Source: Chloroflexota bacterium (GTDB lineage Bacteria > Chloroflexota > Anaerolineae > Aggregatilineales > Phototrophicaceae). From it: a DNA stretch of 63,650 bases. The notes beneath the pieces are model-generated. The model ran no database searches, had not been told where the DNA came from, and saw only the letters and a program-made list of their open reading frames with translations. The position numbers and the translations under genes are program-made. Within the stretch, counting starts at the first letter, position 1. Each line of letters begins with the position of its first letter. The DNA lies in the NCBI GenBank assembly GCA_016223085.1, contig JACRPS010000017.1:1-63650 (forward strand), given 5' to 3'. This document shows positions 35,022 to 44,000 of the stretch, one piece after another.

Positions 35022-35489
35022 CTACCCCATCTTCGCCCGTGATTTCACCCGCACCGCGACCACCTCCCCGCGCGCGCATTCCTGATCGCCGGCCAGGAGC
35101 GACACGCTCACCAGCGCCTTGCGAGGCGTGAGTTCGGTCACGCGTGCGCGCAGCACCAGTTCGGTGTTGATCGGTGTTGGCTTCAGGTAGGATACGTTCA
35201 GATTGCCGGTGACATAAGTGACTTCCGGCTCGCTGCCCGGCGCGCGGCCTTCGGCATGATAGGTGGCTGCGATAGCCGTGCCCATGCTGTGGCAGTCAAT
35301 CAGGCTGGCGATCAAACCGCCGTAGACAAAGCCGGGAAAGGCTGTGTGATAGGGTTTGGGCGTGAACCGCGCCACGCCTTCCTCGCCGTTCCAGTAGGTC
35401 TGAACGTGCAGGCCGTGTTCGTTCAGCCGGCCACAGCCGTAACAGATGGAAACCTCATCGGGGTAAAAATTCTGGATGGGCTGTTCCAT
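35022..35489 (-). CDS. Hotdog-fold thioesterase (PaaI-like)
   Basis: A 155-residue protein of the PaaI/acyl-CoA thioesterase group. The hotdog signature is FPGFVYGGLIASLIDCHSMGTAIA, with VTGNLNVSYLKPTPINTELVLRARV on the following strands. The N-terminus CYGCGRLNEHGLHVQTYW is typical of the subgroup (FGC-N-P form). Substrate is unknown. ATG at 35489 has AGGA five bases upstream. A terminator separates it from the class V aminotransferase gene upstream on the same strand. Confidence 0.82.
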   Translation of the reverse strand: MEQPIQNFYPDEVSICYGCGRLNEHGLHVQTYWNGEEGVARFTPKPYHTAFPGFVYGGLIASLIDCHSMGTAIAATYHAEGRAPGSEPEVTYVTGNLNVSYLKPTPINTELVLRARVTELTPRKALVSVSLLAGDQECARGEVVAVRVKSRAKMG

Positions 35490-35555
35490 GACATCCTGTC
35501 AGGTGTAGATACCAACTCAGTACGTCTGTCATATGCGCAGCACAAAACGAGGATA

Positions 35556-35582
35556 ACAAAAACGCCTCGCCGACGCGAGGCG
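35556..35582 (-). terminator. Rho-independent terminator of the aminotransferase gene
   Basis: On the minus strand: 7-bp stem CGCCTCG / CGAGGCG (35563-35582) with a six-base loop, then TTTTTGTT. It lies 31 bases beyond the stop codon at 35613. Confidence 0.75.
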
Positions 35583-35612
35583 GATTCAACCAATCCAGTG
35601 CGTTCAGCACAA

Positions 35613-37067
35613 TTAGTCCATCACACGCCAGTCCACGAAGGTTTCGGCAAACGCCATGTACCGGTAAACATCGGCAAATGTGGTGGCAAGGCCAATCGAG
35701 GCGCGCAGTGCCCCGGTGGTTTTGCCGTCAATCACGTGCAGGAACTGTTCCAACGTCAGGCGGTCCTTGTTGGCAAAGCAGGGGGCCAGATCGTCTTTCG
35801 TGAAGCCTAACGCCACTTCACGCGCGCCGGGGTTACAGTGGCAGCCCGCTCGCAGCGAGATACCGCGTTCGTTCGCCAGTGCTTCGATGCGGTTACAGTC
35901 CAACAGATTGCCGTCGGGGTCAAAGAAGTTGACCTGAACCGTCCCCCCGCGCCGGTCCGTATTTGGCGGGCCATACAGCCGAATCACGGGACGACCGTTG
36001 CTGTGGCGCAGGTGGATCAACTGGTCAATCAGCCAGCCGGTCAGGCACATTACACGGGTGTGAATCAGATCAATGCCGATGGACTCGATATACTTCAGGC
36101 CGATTTCGACGGCGGGCAGGCTCAGATAATTTACCGTGCCATCCTCAAAACTGGCCGGGCCGGGTGTCAGATAATGATCGAAGGCCACGACTGACGAAAA
36201 GGTGATTGTACCGCCGGCATACCAGGGGCGGCGTAGTTTTTCGATGGCCGCTTTGCGGGCCAGCAGGCAGCCGCTGCCGGTTGGGTAGCCGAAGATTTTA
36301 TAAAACGAGATGTCCACAAAGTCAGGATGCCACCGGCTCAGGTCGAGCCGGTTTGACGGCGCAAACGATGCGGCATCGAGCAATACGTCCCACCCTCTGG
36401 CCTGCGCCTCGGCGATCCACTCCAGCGGATGCTGAACGCCGGAAAAGTTGGACTGCGCCGGATAAGCAAACAGGTTGTTTTTGCCCGGCGTCGCCGCATC
36501 CAGCCCTCTGAAAAGGGCCGCCTCATCAGCGCGCAGGTCGGGCGGCAGTACCGGGATGTAGGTCACGGCGGCGCCGCGCGAACGGGCATACTCGCGGATG
36601 CCATTGACGGAGTTGTGATTATCAAACGTCAGTAGATAGGTATCCCCAGGACCAAACGGATAGGCCTCGCCCACCAGCTTCAGCGCGCCGGTGGAATTCG
36701 GCGTAAAGATGACCAGGTATTCGTCAGGAGAGGCGTTAAAGTATTGCAGCACGTACGCACGGGCGTGCTCAACCTGTTCCGTCATTGCCAGTGAGGTCAG
36801 GTTTTTGGAGTGCGGGTTGCCAAAGACGCTGTTGCTGAGTAGCGCCAGATGGTCGCGCAGTTGTGATTCGGCGTACAGGCCACCCCCCGTATAATCGAGG
36901 TATACGTGCCCCAGCCGGTCGAGACGGGCATACTCGAATGCCCGCAGGTCATCCAGCCGGCGGGTGGAGTCGAAGGCCGGGTAGTCCCGGCGAAACGCCG
37001 CCAATGCCTCGTCCATATGGTGCAGATCATACCGCCCCGTCGTGTTCGCTGCCCTCACGGCGTACAT
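35613..37067 (-). CDS. Class V aminotransferase / cysteine desulfurase-like protein
   Basis: A 484-residue PLP enzyme of the class V aminotransferase fold, close in style to the N-terminal half of molybdenum cofactor sulfurase. Motifs: GHVYLDYTGGGLYAESQL, IFTPNSTGALKLVGEAYPF, LLTFDNHNSVNGIREYA, the PLP lysine K257 in ISFYKIFGYPTGSGCLLAR, and a Cys/His-rich LRAGCHCNPG near residue 425 that fits the sulfur-carrying Cys region. The reaction could be desulfuration of cysteine. Start at 37067 by the GAGGAGGGAG site; a longer frame upstream lacks one. tRNA-Asn with its terminator lies upstream. No MOSC domain is present. Confidence 0.75.
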   Translation of the reverse strand: MYAVRAANTTGRYDLHHMDEALAAFRRDYPAFDSTRRLDDLRAFEYARLDRLGHVYLDYTGGGLYAESQLRDHLALLSNSVFGNPHSKNLTSLAMTEQVEHARAYVLQYFNASPDEYLVIFTPNSTGALKLVGEAYPFGPGDTYLLTFDNHNSVNGIREYARSRGAAVTYIPVLPPDLRADEAALFRGLDAATPGKNNLFAYPAQSNFSGVQHPLEWIAEAQARGWDVLLDAASFAPSNRLDLSRWHPDFVDISFYKIFGYPTGSGCLLARKAAIEKLRRPWYAGGTITFSSVVAFDHYLTPGPASFEDGTVNYLSLPAVEIGLKYIESIGIDLIHTRVMCLTGWLIDQLIHLRHSNGRPVIRLYGPPNTDRRGGTVQVNFFDPDGNLLDCNRIEALANERGISLRAGCHCNPGAREVALGFTKDDLAPCFANKDRLTLEQFLHVIDGKTTGALRASIGLATTFADVYRYMAFAETFVDWRVMD

Positions 37068-37231
37068 AACGCTTCTCCCTCCTCGTCCCTGTAAACCTGT
37101 TGCGTCCCGTGCCGGAAACGGCAGGTAGTTTTGCCGTCCGGCAGGTGATGGCAATATACGGCAGCCGCGTGACAGCATCGTGACAGCCGGCGTGGAAGTG
37201 GCGACGGCAGCAACACGCCGGGAAGGAGCAA

Positions 37232-37261
37232 CAAAAAAGCCTTTCCGGGGTTGGAAAGGCT
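37232..37261 (-). terminator. Rho-independent terminator of tRNA-Asn
   Basis: On the minus strand: AGCCTTTCC, loop AACCCC, GGAAAGGCT (stem 9 bp), then TTTTTTG. Classic form, 10 bases past the tRNA 3' end. Confidence 0.9.
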
Positions 37262-37271
37262 GGCTTCAGCA

Positions 37272-37343
37272 CTCCACAGCCTGGATTCGAACCAGGAACC
37301 CATCGGTTAACAGCCGATTGCTCTGCCGTTGAGCTACTGTGGA
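37272..37343 (-). tRNA. tRNA-Asn(GTT)
   Basis: 72-base cloverleaf on the minus strand. Acceptor stem TCCACAG with CTGTGGA and discriminator G; D-stem GCTC/GAGC; anticodon stem ATCGG/CCGAT around CTGTTAA, anticodon GTT for Asn; variable loop GGGTT; T-arm CCTGG-TTCGAAT-CCAGG. All stems pair fully. CCA is not encoded (TGC follows the G), so it must be added. A strong promoter and terminator flank it. Confidence 0.97.
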
Positions 37344-37356
37344 AGGAATGGTGAAA

Positions 37357-37385
37357 ATGGTAGCAAAGCGGTCGTGGGCTGTCAA
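37357..37385 (-). promoter_or_regulatory. Promoter of tRNA-Asn
   Basis: Minus strand: -35 TTGACA (37380-37385), 17-base spacer, -10 TACCAT (37357-37362), 13 bases upstream of the tRNA 5' end. Near-consensus sigma-70 type. Confidence 0.85.
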
Positions 37386-37426
37386 GGTGAAATTTATCCA
37401 TGACGGCTGAAGTTGTATGCCGTATT

Positions 37427-37455
37427 GTAGGAACATCACGGCGTCATGTCCCTAC
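37427..37455. repeat. GTAGGGGC palindrome, copy 8 (diverged)
   Basis: GTAGGAACATCACG / CGTCATGTCCCTAC around one central base, with two or three mismatches. Lies between tRNA-Asn and the GNAT-like gene. Confidence 0.6.
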
Positions 37456-37545
37456 TGTCTTATGTCGCTGCGGCCAGATTTGCGCCGCTGCTAAAACCGA
37501 GTAACAATTAACGGTCGCCACTGAAACACACCTGAAAGCTGCACC

Positions 37546-38709
37546 ATGAACGCCGTCCAAGTTCGCAAAGTTGAGACTGCCGCCGATTTTAAAGCCTTTT
37601 TTGAATTCCCCTGGACGCTCTACAAGGGCGACCCGAACTGGGTGCCACCGCTGCTTTCGATGCGGCGCGACCTGCTGGATAAACACAAAAACCCAGCCTG
37701 GGCGGAATACATGGAAGGGGATTATTTTGCGGCCTGGCGCGGCGACCGAATCGTTGGGACGATTGCCGCTTTTATCAACCACCGCCATAACCAGTTCCAC
37801 AACGAACATGTCGGTTGGTTTGGCGCGTTCGAGGTTTATGACGACCCCGAAGCCGCCACCGCGCTGCTGAATACCGCCGCCGACTGGGTGGGAGCGCGCG
37901 GTTATGACGCGATTCGTGGGCCGCAGACCTTCACCACTCACGAGGACTGCGGCATCCTGGTGGATGGCTTCACCCGCCCGGTGCTGCTGATGCCATACAA
38001 CTATCCCTATTATGGACGGCTGGTGGAAAACGCCGGCTTCCACAAGGCGATGGACTTGTACAGCTTCCACCTCAGTCGGCAGGGCGCGGCAGAACACAAG
38101 ACTGGCGAGCGCCTGAAGCGCCTGACCGATGCCGTGATGAAACGCAACAAAATCACGGTGCGTAAGATTGATGCCAAAAACCTGAAAACCGAGTTTGCGC
38201 TGTTTAAGGAACTGTACAATGCGGCCTGGGACAAAAACTGGGGCTTTGTGCCAATGACTCCCCGTGAGCTGGACGCGATGGTGGACAGCCTGGGGCAGTT
38301 CTTTGATGCCGACAAGGCGTTTTTTGGCGAGGTGAACGGCCAGCCAGCGGGCTTTGTGATGGCGGTGCCGGACTTCAACCAGGTGCTGCACAAGGTCTAT
38401 CCCCGCCCCGGCGTGCCGGAGGTGGTCTCGCTGCTGAAGGCGCTGTGGTACTGGAAGATCAGGCCGGTGATTGACACGGCGCGTATCCCGCTGATGGGGG
38501 TCAAGGAGGAGTTCCGCGACAAGGGGGTGGCTGCCGTGCTCTATTATCACGTGCTGGAAGCCCTGCTGGCCGACCCGCATATCCAGCATTCCGATTCAGG
38601 CTGGATTCTGGAAGCGAACGAAAACATGGTCAGCATCGCGCTCAGTTTTGGCTCAACCATCTACAAAACGCACCGGATTTACGAGAAATCGTTCGCAGGC
38701 TTGCCCTGA
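37546..38709 (+). CDS. GNAT-like acetyltransferase-fold protein (YghO-like)
   Basis: A 387-residue cytoplasmic protein resembling the YghO family, a duplicated GNAT-like fold. The first part has DFFEFPWTLYKGDPNWVPPL-type sequence (FEFPWTLYKGDPNWVPPLLS), DYFAAWRGDRIVGTIAA and GPQTFTTHEDCGILVDGF; the second has KAFFGEVNGQPAGFVMAVPDFN and GVAAVLYYHVLEALL, each a beta-strand/loop of the acyl-CoA-binding kind. The end GWILEANENMVSIALSFG fits the C-terminal GNAT region. Biochemical role unknown. Clear ATG start. No operon partner; a receiver gene follows at 38786 after its own promoter. Confidence 0.72.
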   Translation: MNAVQVRKVETAADFKAFFEFPWTLYKGDPNWVPPLLSMRRDLLDKHKNPAWAEYMEGDYFAAWRGDRIVGTIAAFINHRHNQFHNEHVGWFGAFEVYDDPEAATALLNTAADWVGARGYDAIRGPQTFTTHEDCGILVDGFTRPVLLMPYNYPYYGRLVENAGFHKAMDLYSFHLSRQGAAEHKTGERLKRLTDAVMKRNKITVRKIDAKNLKTEFALFKELYNAAWDKNWGFVPMTPRELDAMVDSLGQFFDADKAFFGEVNGQPAGFVMAVPDFNQVLHKVYPRPGVPEVVSLLKALWYWKIRPVIDTARIPLMGVKEEFRDKGVAAVLYYHVLEALLADPHIQHSDSGWILEANENMVSIALSFGSTIYKTHRIYEKSFAGLP

Positions 38710-38721
38710 CTATAGTCCTGT

Positions 38722-38750
38722 TTGAAGGGAAGCGGGTCATTCGCTACACT
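38722..38750 (+). promoter_or_regulatory. Promoter of the receiver gene at 38786
   Basis: -35 TTGAAG (38722-38727), spacer of exactly 17 bases, -10 TACACT (38745-38750), 35 bases before the ATG. Confidence 0.6.
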
Positions 38751-38785
38751 GCGTTTGAGTCCGCTTACAAACGGAAAACTAACTA

Positions 38786-39148
38786 ATGGCAAAAGTGCTG
38801 GTTGTAGACGACGAACACCTGACCGTTGAAATGTTAAGCACCTTTCTCAGTCTGATCGGCCACTGCCCGGTAGGGGCGTTCTCCGGTCGGCAGATGTGGG
38901 ATAAGCTGGCGTATGAGGAACCTGAGGTTATTCTGCTGGACATCATGCTACCGGACGCCAACGGGCTGGAACTCTGCCGCGAACTGCGCCAGAAAGACCA
39001 GACGCGCGGCGCGCGGATTATCATGATCTCCGCTTTTTCGCCGCCCATGACGAAAGAGGCGGAAGCCGCCGGCGCCGATGGCTATTTGACCAAGCCGATC
39101 AACCTCGACAAGCTGACCAGCGCCCTGAACCATGCCAGCGTGCGCTAA
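38786..39148 (+). CDS. Single-domain response regulator
   Basis: A 120-residue receiver protein. Acidic pair D8-D9, phospho-Asp D52 in VILLDIMLPDANG, switch Ser in IIMISAFS, and Lys in GYLTKPINL. No output domain. ATG at 38786 is preceded by AACTAACTA without a good ribosome site. It converges with the solute-binding lipoprotein gene with only one base between stops. A kinase partner is not adjacent. Confidence 0.85.
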   Translation: MAKVLVVDDEHLTVEMLSTFLSLIGHCPVGAFSGRQMWDKLAYEEPEVILLDIMLPDANGLELCRELRQKDQTRGARIIMISAFSPPMTKEAEAAGADGYLTKPINLDKLTSALNHASVR

Positions 39149-40447
39149 TCAGCCGGAGAGCTGGTTCAGCGCGTCCTGCGCCGCTTCCTCTGCCGTGCGC
39201 TGGCCGTTGAGTACTGCAACCAGCGCATCCTGTAACACCCGCGCTGTCGCCGACCCGGATGCTTCCGGTAGTGGCAGCACGGCATTTCCCAGCAACTGCG
39301 TTACAAAATCGGCATAAGCAGCGTTAATCCCGGCCTGCCGCAGCGAAGCCCGCAGCGAGGGCAGCATGTGCGCCGCCTGGCTGTACTGGCTCTGGCGGGT
39401 TACGTCCAGCATCCAGTTCAGGAAATCGGAGGCAACCGCCTGCCGATCGGTGTTGGTGGTAGTCAGCACCCACATCCAGCCGTTCAGGATGGTTGTCGGC
39501 TGGCTGGCCGGCACGGGAATCGGCGCAAAGGCCAGCGGCTGCCCGTTGACGCCCAACTGGAGGTAGGTGGTAGATGAAACTACGCCTGCCGGGATGGTCC
39601 GGCTTTGCAGTGCCACCAGGTAATCGTTGGCCGAGGTGTAGTTTAAGACAACCGGATCAATGATACCGGCGGAAACAGCCTGTTCGTAAAAGCGCAGCAC
39701 GGCCCGCAGCGCGTCGGCATTCACCTCGCCAACGCTCAGGTCGGCCAGGCTGCCGCCGGCAGACAGATATTGCAGCAGGAACACGGGGCTGATACCCGTA
39801 CTGGCACTGGCCGCAAAAGCATATGATCGCCCGCGTTCCAGCACCGTGTCGAAGGTGGCAAAGTCCCCGCTGGGGAAATCCCCCCAGTAAGCGATGTGCT
39901 GCACGTCCAGCACGTAAGGCAGCCCGTAAAGCTGGCCGTTCACCTGGCCGAGTTCCAGCGCCGCCGTGTACAGGTTTCCGATGATCGCCGACGATACGCG
40001 GCCTTCCAGCGGCTGCACCAATCCCATCTGCACGGCTTCCAGCAGGTCTTCGCGGCGCAGCAGGGTTAAATCGGGCAGCGCGCCGGGCGCGACCGCGCTC
40101 GCCGTGCGCAGCGTCTCCATGATGCCGCCCAGATCGCGCGGCTTCTTCAGGCGCGTTTCGACCACAACCCCGGCGGACTGCGCTTCAAAGGCGGCGGTCT
40201 GCTCCGATAAAACGGTAGACACGCGGAGATCATCTACCGGCGACAGCGGCTCCGGCCACCAGATTGCCAGAGTCAGCGGCGCAGTGTTGGTGACTTCCAG
40301 CGTAGGGGCCAGCGTGGGCACGGTGACAGTTGGCGCCGGTGTGGGCGAGATGAGAGGTTCGCGAGTGATCTGGACCGCACTTCCGGCAGGCGCGCAGGCT
40401 GCCAGAAGCATGACCAGCACCACCAGCGCACAGCGAAACAGGTGCAT
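39149..40447 (-). CDS. Extracellular solute-binding lipoprotein (orphan)
   Basis: A 432-residue exported lipoprotein. Signal peptide MHLFRCALVVLVMLLAAC ends in a lipobox (LLAAC). A short Thr/Pro-rich linker is followed by a solute-binding protein fold: LTLAIWWPEPLSPVDDLR, LLEAVQMGLVQPLEG, NGQLYGLPYVLDVQHIAYW, and an end with DFLNWMLDVTRQSQYSQAA, typical of sugar ABC transporter receptors. No permease or ATPase gene is nearby, so it may be an orphan receptor or sensor. Next to it upstream on the minus strand lie only gene fragments. Confidence 0.75.
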   Translation of the reverse strand: MHLFRCALVVLVMLLAACAPAGSAVQITREPLISPTPAPTVTVPTLAPTLEVTNTAPLTLAIWWPEPLSPVDDLRVSTVLSEQTAAFEAQSAGVVVETRLKKPRDLGGIMETLRTASAVAPGALPDLTLLRREDLLEAVQMGLVQPLEGRVSSAIIGNLYTAALELGQVNGQLYGLPYVLDVQHIAYWGDFPSGDFATFDTVLERGRSYAFAASASTGISPVFLLQYLSAGGSLADLSVGEVNADALRAVLRFYEQAVSAGIIDPVVLNYTSANDYLVALQSRTIPAGVVSSTTYLQLGVNGQPLAFAPIPVPASQPTTILNGWMWVLTTTNTDRQAVASDFLNWMLDVTRQSQYSQAAHMLPSLRASLRQAGINAAYADFVTQLLGNAVLPLPEASGSATARVLQDALVAVLNGQRTAEEAAQDALNQLSG

Positions 40448-40495
40448 GGCGTCAAAACTCCACGTAAAAAGCCGCCCTGATTATACACCATGCGC

Positions 40496-40654
40496 TCAAA
40501 CGTCCGGCTGGCTGCCGTCCGAACCATGCCGCCCGGCCTCCACCCGCTGCTTCACAAACCGCACTTTGGAGACGCGCATCCCATCCATCGCCTGCACAAT
40601 TACGTCGTAATTGCCGAACGTCACTTTGTCATGCACCGCCGGGATGGCGAACGT
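40496..40654 (-). pseudogene. C-terminal fragment of a HlyC/CorC-type protein
   Basis: On the minus strand, an open frame after an in-frame TGA at 40655-40657 reads [20 protein letters not shown] then QAMDGMRVSKVRFVKQRVE, matching the transporter-associated C-terminal domain of the HlyC/CorC (UPF0053) family (IP-x-G-D-x-V ... M-D-G-x-R-V-x-x-V). Only about 53 codons remain, with no start or upstream body. A decayed remnant. Confidence 0.45.
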
Positions 40655-40708
40655 TCATTCAGCCGCACGGGATAGCGTTGTATCGCCTGAAGCAGGCGGT
40701 GTTGTTTT

Positions 40709-41043
40709 GATCGTGCTCTCGCTGCTGGTGTATGGCTACCCCGTGCAGGTGGTGAATGCGATGTATGGCTTGAGTGACAAGACGGTGCGCGGCGGCGTGG
40801 GGCTGGCCGGGCTGCATGGCGGGATGTGTGATTCGTTCCGCAATGAACCGGATTACCAGTTTATGACCGGCAGCCAGTGGGTGGCACACCCGGGCAACGA
40901 CGGTGTGAAATACACGGTTTATACGGTGGGGCGAGGGGCGGGTGTTTTATTGCAGCCTCGGCCACCAGCCGAACATCGTGCAGATGCCGCAGACGCTGGA
41001 ACTGATGCGGCGCGGCATGATGTGGGCGGCGCGGTGCCTGTAA
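40709..41043 (+). pseudogene. Degenerate ThuA-like gene remnant
   Basis: One frame reads [20 protein letters not shown] and then [20 protein letters not shown], the centre of ThuA-like proteins (trehalose utilisation, glutamine amidotransferase-like fold). At about 40925 the homology jumps to another frame, [20 protein letters not shown] then [18 protein letters not shown], ending at TAA 41041-41043. The part that normally carries EQYYMHVDP is missing, as is the N-terminus. Thus a deletion with frameshift has removed the middle. Clear loss of function. Confidence 0.7.
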
Positions 41044-41049
41044 CGGGAT

Positions 41050-41077
41050 GTAGGGACACGGTATACCGTGTCCCTAC
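41050..41077. repeat. GTAGGGGC palindrome, copy 9
   Basis: Perfect 28-bp palindrome GTAGGGACACGGTA / TACCGTGTCCCTAC, six bases after the ThuA remnant and just beyond the end of the PBP gene. Confidence 0.85.
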
Positions 41078-41089
41078 GATTTCGGTGTC

Positions 41090-44000
41090 TTACGGCGGCG
41101 ATACCGGCTCGAACGGCAGCGGCGTGATCTGCTCAAACGGGATGGTCGGCGGGATGACCACCGGCGGCTGCGTCGGCTGCACCGGCACAAACGGCGTCGG
41201 CGTGGGTGTTGGCGGGACGTTGACCACGTTCACCGTTACCGTGCGGTACAGGAACCCGCCGTTATTGGCGAACATCGCCAGCCGCAGGGTGTAGGTGCCG
41301 TTCGGGAAGCGCGTGGTATCCCACGTCCCCAGCACGCCGGACGTTTGCGGCGTCGTGGTTGGCCCGGACACGATGGTGAAGTTGTTCGTTCCTGTGGTTG
41401 CCACCTCAAGCTGGTAGCGGTTCAGCGTGCTGGCGGAGGCCGACCCCGTCACCTGCACCACGCCGCTGACCTGCTGGCCTTCTGCCGGCGAGGTGATGCG
41501 GGCAATCGGGATTTCGGTGTTCAGGTCGCAGGCTGCCGGTGGGACGGTTTCAATCGTGCCGCCGGTCACACCCAACTGGCGCAGGTACGCCTGTCCGGCA
41601 GGGGTGTTCAGCCAGGCAACCGCCGTCGGGTCGTCAATGTTGATGTACGTGCCAACGACCTGATTGTCCGGGCAGTACTGGTTGGCCTGCAAGCCGGTCC
41701 AGGTGTCAATCGCCACCTGCCGCACAAATGATTGCTCGGCGGGCAGCGGCGGCTGGTTCGCCAGGAACAGTTCGTTGCGCAGCGACGGGCAGTTGGGCGT
41801 CGGCAGCGTGCCGGTCAGCGGGCAGATTTGCACTTCGACCACGCCGCCGGGGTTGGTAAACGGCTGCGGCGCGGGCATCGTCCGCAGCGTGGCCTGCATC
41901 ACTTCGTTCCACAGCGGCGCGACCACCGCATAACCGCCGCCCTGCACAAAGGTGGGCGCGTCGTCAGGCCGGCCCAACCACACGCCGACTACCGCATTGC
42001 TGGTAAAACCGACCGTCCACAGATCGCGGTTCTGGTTGGTCGTGCCGGTCTTGGCAGCGACGTAATTGGTGCGCGGCAGCCCCTGTACCGTCAGTGGGCC
42101 GCCTTCGCCGAAGGTCGAACCGGCGCGGGCGGTATCGTCGCTAAGGATATTCTGCATCAGGAAGGCCACTGACGGCTGTACCGCCTGCACCGGCGTGGGA
42201 CGATCCGGCAGGGGAACCGGCGTGCCGTTCGAGTCGGTGATGCTTTCGATGGCGTACAGCGGCACACGCTGGCCGTCGTTCGCCAGCGTGCCGTAAGCGA
42301 TCATCATGTCGTACAGCGTGACTTCCACCGCACCCAGCGCCGTCGCCAGTCCGAACTGCGCGTTCTCCGGGAAGCGCAGCCCCAGCCGCCCCGCCACGTC
42401 CTGGAACTTGGCGACGCCGATGAAGTCAAATACCTTCACCGTCGGTACGTTGACGCTGCCCTGCAGCGCATACCGCAGCGGCACCGGCCCCCGGAACTGG
42501 CCGTCGAAGTTGACCGGCGCATACGGCGGGGTGGTGTTAAACGTGGTGGGCACATCCCACAGAATCGTTGCCGGAGTCATATAGCGCGCCTGGCCGGTGT
42601 TGGGGTCTACTATGCCTTCCAGTGCGCCCAGATAAACTACCGGCTTGATGGCGGAACCGGGCTGCTGCCAGGTCAGCGCGCCGTTCACCTGGCCGTCAAT
42701 CTGCTCGTCGTTGAAGTCCGGGCTGCCCACCATCGCCCGAATCGCGCCGTTGCGCGGGTCGGTCACCATGACCGAGCCGGTGTTGACGCCGGTGTTCACA
42801 ATCTGCGCCAGCCGGTTTTCGAGCGCGGTTTCGGCCACGTTTTGAATCGCCGGGTTGAGCGTGGTGCGGATAACAAAGCCGCGCCGGTACATTTCGCCGG
42901 GGCCGTAGTTGCGTTCCACCATCTGCTGCACAAACTGGACGAAGTGCGGATATTTAAAGCTCACGTCGCGCGGGCGGTAGTTGCGCGCTTCGACGGCAGC
43001 TTTCTGGGCGGCGGCCTGCTGGACGACGGCGGGTGTGATGCAGAACGGCTCATTGAGGTACGGCGCGTGCTGGAACTGCAGGCAGCCAACTTCCACCATT
43101 TTGGCGATCACGCTGTCCATACGGTCGAGCGTGGCTTCACGCCGAACGCTGTAGGTGGCGAGGTCCTCGCCGCCGTGCCGCACCGGGTCATAGGTGGCAG
43201 GCGCGGCGATCATGGCGGTCAGCAGCGCCGCTTCCGGCAGGTTCAGGTCGTTGGCGCTGTGGTCAAAATAGAACTGCGAGGCCGCTTCCACCCCGTAATT
43301 CTGGTTGCCGAAGTAAATCTCGTTCAGGTATAGTTCCAGGATGTCGTTTTTGCTGTACTGCTGCGCGATCTGCGACGCGATCACGATTTCTTCCAGCTTG
43401 CGCTGCGGTGAAACCGTTGAGTCGTGCAGCACCAACTGCCGCGCGATCTGCTGCGTGATGGTGCTTGCGCCGGATTCCACCTGCCCGGAACCGAGGTTCT
43501 GCAAAAAGGCGCGGAAGATCGCCACCCAGTCCCAGCCGGGGTCTTCAAAAAAGCGCTCGTTTTCCTGGGAGACAACAGCGTGAATCATAAACGGCGAAAT
43601 TCGCTCCAGCGGCACGTCGGTGCGCGCGCCGCCCTGCTGGCTGGTCAGCGTGGTGATGAGGTCGCCGTTGACATCCAACACCCGAACGGTCTGGAATTCC
43701 GGCTGGTAGTTTGCCAGCGCCGCGATCTGCGCCTGATACTGGTTGGCGATATTGGAATACTGCACCAGGATAAAACCGATACCGCAGGCGAACAGCAGCA
43801 GCACCGCCGCAACGCCGACCAGCGCGAAGCGCAGGATGTTCATCGCCGTGCGCTGACGGGCGCGGGCGACGACTTCCTCCGCCGTCGGCGCGGCAGCTTC
43901 CACATCGTAGAGCGGTTCAGCGCCAGCAGGCGCGGGCGCGGGAATCGAACTGTATACGCTGACGCGCGGGTTGGGCACCGTCTCCTGCCCGATCCCGGCG

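Noticed and set aside
39149-40447. Full sugar ABC transporter locus
   Set aside because: Only the binding protein is present; no permease or ATPase gene lies on either side.
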